Source of the DNA: Candidatus Microgenomates bacterium
Lineage (GTDB): Bacteria > Patescibacteria > Microgenomatia > JADHYG01
DNA length: 16,984 nt
Assembly: GCA_016782545.1 (NCBI GenBank)
Contig: JADHYG010000020.1
Coordinates: 1-16,984, forward strand
Direction of reading: 5' to 3'
Below, piece after piece: positions 14,960 through 16,984 of this stretch; positions within the stretch are counted from its first letter, which is position 1, and each line of letters opens with the position of its first letter. The translations under genes were made by a program, and so were the position numbers. The notes under the pieces were generated by a model. It saw only the letters and a list, made by a program, of their open reading frames with translations. It did no database searches and was not told where the DNA came from.

Positions 14960-15025
14960 GTCATCCTGAACTTGGTTCAGGATCTAAAAAACCACCAAGA
15001 GATGCTGAAATGAATTCAGCATGAC
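14960..15025 (+). repeat. REP-like double hairpin (family A, copy 4, divergent)
   Basis: Arms ATCCTGAA (14963-14970) with TTCAGGAT (14976-14983), and ATGCTGAA (15002-15009) with TTCAGCAT (15015-15022), with GTCAT and ATGAC at the ends. The stem of hairpin one carries a compensated change (T-A to C-G) relative to copies 2 and 3. The linker is longer, making 66 bp in all. Confidence 0.9.
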
Positions 15026-15042
15026 GAATTATGGCCCGGTCA

Positions 15043-15051
15043 TGGTAAAAT
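15043..15051 (+). promoter_or_regulatory. Extended -10 promoter motif, leaderless architecture
   Basis: TGGTAAAAT ends six bases before the flippase ATG at 15058. It repeats exactly the motif and spacing in front of the acetyltransferase. No -35 box or ribosome site is visible. The motif lies just after palindrome copy 4, so the flippase may start its own transcript. Confidence 0.5.
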
Positions 15052-15057
15052 ACAAAG

Positions 15058-16497
15058 ATGAGCGAAATTGATATAAAGGAGATAAAAAGACGGTCGGTAA
15101 GCGGAGTTTTAGCTCTTACTTCTAGGAGCCTGGTTTTACAAATAGTTTCTTTTATTGGCGTTTTTGCTTTAACAGTTTTTCTTTCCCCTGAAATTTTTGG
15201 CGTTTTTTTTGTTGTTTCTGCTGTTGTTAATTTTCTTAACTATTTTTCTGATATCGGTTTAGCGGCCGCATTAATTCAAAAAAAAGAAAAATTAACAGAC
15301 ATTGATTTAAAAACTACTTTTACAATTCAACAAATTTTAGTAGTCATTGTTGTTTTGTTGGCCTTATTTCTTTCAAGTGGTGTTGCTCGTTTTTATCATT
15401 TAAGCAATGATGGGCTTTGGCTTTTTAGAAGTTTAGTTTTTGCTTTTTTTCTTTCTTCTTTGAAAACAATTCCCTCCATTATTTTAGAAAGGCGTCTTGA
15501 ATTTAATCGCTTGGTTATTCCTCAGATTGTTGAAACAGTCTTTTTTTACTCTTTGTCTGTTTTCTTGGCTTGGAAAGGGTGGGGAATTAGAAGTTTTATT
15601 TTTGCCGTGATTGTCAGAGGAGCTTCTGGGTTAATGGCCATTTATCTTATTCAACCTTGGCGGCCGGCTTTTTCTTTAGACAAAAAAGCAGCCAAAAGCC
15701 TTTTATCTTTTGGTGTTCCCTTTCAGCTAAACAGCTTTTTAGCTCTTTTAAAAGATGATCTTTTGACTATTTATTTGGGCAGGGTTTTGCCTTTTTCTCA
15801 AATTGGTTATATTGGCTGGGCAAAAAAATGGGCAGAAATACCGCTTCGTTTAGTTATGGACAGTATTATTAAAGTTACTTTTCCTGTTTATTCACGATTA
15901 CAGATTCATCAAGAAAAGCTTAAAAAAGCAATTAATAAAGCCCTTTTCTTTTTGTTTTTAATTGTTTTTCCAATGGGAATAGGGCTTTTATTTGTGATTA
16001 AGCCAATTGTTTTGCTTATTCCTAAATATCAAAAATGGGAGCCAGCCATTATTTCTTTTTATCTTTTTGTCATTACTTCTCTTTTAGCTTCTTTTTCCAC
16101 TCCTTTAACTAATGCTCTTAATGCCATTGGAAAAATAAAAATCACCTTAAAATTTATGGTTTTTTGGACATCTTTAGTTTGGTTATTAACACCTCTGTTT
16201 GTTATTCTGTTTGGTTTTAATGGTGTGGCTGGTGCATCATTATTAATGGGTCTAACATCATTTTTAGTTGTTTATATTGCTAAAAAACATCTTCAATTTG
16301 ATATTTTAACTAATATTTTACCCTCTTTTCTTTCTTCAATGATTATGGCTGTTTTTCTTTTATTTTTAAAGAAAAGTTTACCCGTTACTCCTTTTGGTCT
16401 CTTTCTTTATGTCTTTTCAGGCGTTATAATTTATGCTGGTAGTTTGTTTTTTCTTTTTAAGAAAAAAGTTCTTTCTGAATTTCGAAGTTTAAGATGA
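15058..16497 (+). CDS. Wzx-like polysaccharide flippase (MOP superfamily)
   Basis: This 479-residue protein has the length and even spacing of twelve to fourteen membrane spans usual for polysaccharide biosynthesis exporters (PF01943/PF13440). The N-terminus IKRRSVSGVLALTSRSLVLQ is the typical amphipathic entry to helix one. FLSPEIFGVFFVVSAVVNFL and FSDIGLAAALIQKKEKL (about 63-79) are close to family consensus. SLLSFGVPFQLNSFL near residue 220 begins the second half. Known members translocate undecaprenyl-diphosphate-linked oligosaccharides across the membrane. It fits a pathway in which GT2 enzymes assemble a repeat unit inside and the GT-C proteins modify or transfer it outside. Its stop shares ATGA with the next gene. 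Confidence 0.9.
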   Translation: MSEIDIKEIKRRSVSGVLALTSRSLVLQIVSFIGVFALTVFLSPEIFGVFFVVSAVVNFLNYFSDIGLAAALIQKKEKLTDIDLKTTFTIQQILVVIVVLLALFLSSGVARFYHLSNDGLWLFRSLVFAFFLSSLKTIPSIILERRLEFNRLVIPQIVETVFFYSLSVFLAWKGWGIRSFIFAVIVRGASGLMAIYLIQPWRPAFSLDKKAAKSLLSFGVPFQLNSFLALLKDDLLTIYLGRVLPFSQIGYIGWAKKWAEIPLRLVMDSIIKVTFPVYSRLQIHQEKLKKAINKALFFLFLIVFPMGIGLLFVIKPIVLLIPKYQKWEPAIISFYLFVITSLLASFSTPLTNALNAIGKIKITLKFMVFWTSLVWLLTPLFVILFGFNGVAGASLLMGLTSFLVVYIAKKHLQFDILTNILPSFLSSMIMAVFLLFLKKSLPVTPFGLFLYVFSGVIIYAGSLFFLFKKKVLSEFRSLR

Positions 16498-16984
16498 TAA
16501 AAATAACCGTTGTTATTTCTGCTTATAACGAAGAAAAGAATATTAAAGAATGTCTTGAATCTGTCCGCCAGTTGGCGGATGAGATTATTTTGATTGATAA
16601 CACCTCAACTGACAAAACTGTTGAAATAGCTTCGTCTATGGGGCAAAAAGTTAAGATTTTTATTCGTCCTAATAATCTAATGCTCAATATCAATAAAAAT
16701 TTTGGCTTTTCAAAAGCAGTTAATGAATGGATATTAAACCTCGACGCTGATGAAAGAGTATCAAAATCATTAAAACATGAAATCATTAAAACATTAAAAC
16801 AAAAAAATCGCGTTATTGGTTATTGGACTCCAAGAAAAAATATTATTTTTGGCAAGTGGATTAAACACGGTATTTGGTGGCCAGATCACCAGTTAAGATT
16901 ATTTAAAAAGAACAAAGGAGGGTTTCCCTGCAAGCATATTCACGAATATTTAAAAGTTGAAGGGAAAACAGCAAGGCTTGAGAA
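16494..16984 (+). CDS. GT2 glycosyltransferase, WaaE/KdtX-like (3' end cut by window)
   Basis: The frame is open from ATG 16494 to the window end, 163 codons. It starts inside the flippase stop (ATGA overlap). It reads TVVISAYNEEKN (5-16), DEIILIDNTSTDKT, and the metal site LNLDADERVS. NIIFGKWIKHGIWWPDHQLRLF follows in two parts around residue 120-140. That last region, and its distance from DAD, is typical of LPS-core beta-1,4-glucosyltransferase-like GT2 enzymes (WaaE/KdtX group), which add a hexose from a nucleotide sugar to a lipid-linked acceptor in the cytoplasm. It differs clearly from the two ALG5-like GT2s in this window. A GC-rich palindrome (16564-16579) and a short tandem repeat (16765-16794) lie within it. 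Confidence 0.9.
   Translation, partial: MIKITVVISAYNEEKNIKECLESVRQLADEIILIDNTSTDKTVEIASSMGQKVKIFIRPNNLMLNINKNFGFSKAVNEWILNLDADERVSKSLKHEIIKTLKQKNRVIGYWTPRKNIIFGKWIKHGIWWPDHQLRLFKKNKGGFPCKHIHEYLKVEGKTARLE
16564..16579 (+). repeat. GC-rich 16-bp palindrome inside a GT2 gene
   Basis: TCCGCCA and TGGCGGA pair perfectly around GT. It is one of the few GC-rich stretches in an AT-rich window. It encodes VRQLAD just before the conserved DEIILID strand, without changing the family's normal spacing. Confidence 0.65.
16765..16794 (+). repeat. Intragenic short repeat, 14 bp twice, period 16
   Basis: AATCATTAAAACAT occurs at 16765-16778 and 16781-16794, and a third partial unit (TAAAACA) follows. It encodes the Lys-rich helix after the DAD motif. 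It has the same size and spacing as the repeat at 3099. Confidence 0.7.

Noticed and set aside
10750..15025. CRISPR array from the repeated hairpins
   Set aside because: Copies are kilobases apart with genes between them, there are no regular spacers and no cas genes.
10750..15025. The RAYT as the mover of the family A hairpins
   Set aside because: The palindromes beside the RAYT have a different sequence from family A. No shared recognition motif is visible, so the link is unsupported.
1..16984. Alternative genetic code with TGA read as glycine, as in Gracilibacteria
   Set aside because: Genes run to full family length without internal TGA, and TGA ends several of them at sensible positions, including ATGA overlaps.

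Overview
The window is 17 kb of AT-rich DNA (about 30% GC by eye). It reads as one surface-glycan or protein-glycosylation locus of a bacterium, most likely a Candidate Phyla Radiation (Patescibacteria) member of the Microgenomates type. That placement is inference. It rests on the low GC, the long run of GT-C membrane transferases of the PMT, YfhO, PTPS_related and DUF2079 types, mostly weak or absent Shine-Dalgarno sites, and many short palindromic repeats of the kind common in these genomes. The standard bacterial code fits: TGA behaves as a stop throughout.

Layout on the + strand: a 5'-truncated DPM/ALG5-like GT2 (2-727); a GT87/MptB-like GT-C (720-1895); a PMT/ArnT-like GT-C (2096-3604); a YfhO-type GT-C (3601-6033); a PTPS_related GT-C (7665-9323); a DUF2079 protein (9298-10731); a second PTPS_related GT-C (10815-12530); a second ALG5-like GT2 (12508-13269); another PMT-like GT-C (13325-14923); a Wzx-like flippase (15058-16497); and a WaaE/KdtX-like GT2 cut by the window end (16494-16984). 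The likely division of labour is that the two ALG5-like GT2s charge polyprenyl phosphate with sugar in the cytoplasm. The seven GT-C proteins would use such carriers on the outer face of the membrane. The other GT2 would help build a lipid-linked oligosaccharide that the flippase exports. No initiating phosphoglycosyltransferase is visible here.

The + strand run is interrupted at 5996-7570 by a cassette on the minus strand: a GNAT acetyltransferase and a REP-associated tyrosine transposase (RAYT). It is bounded by 32-bp inverted repeats that match at 31 positions, each built on a 25-bp near-perfect palindrome. A third palindrome copy overlaps the 3' end of the transposase gene.

A second, unrelated palindrome family (GTCATTCTGAA... 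type) occupies every other gap between + strand genes (1920, 10750, 13260, 14960). All remaining + strand junctions are overlaps. One copy supplies the stop codon of the gene before it, and two copies place an ATG in frame with the gene after them. Several short 14- to 16-bp-period tandem repeats and GC-rich palindromes also lie inside coding sequence. These repeats, more than the glycosyltransferases themselves, are the unusual part of the window.
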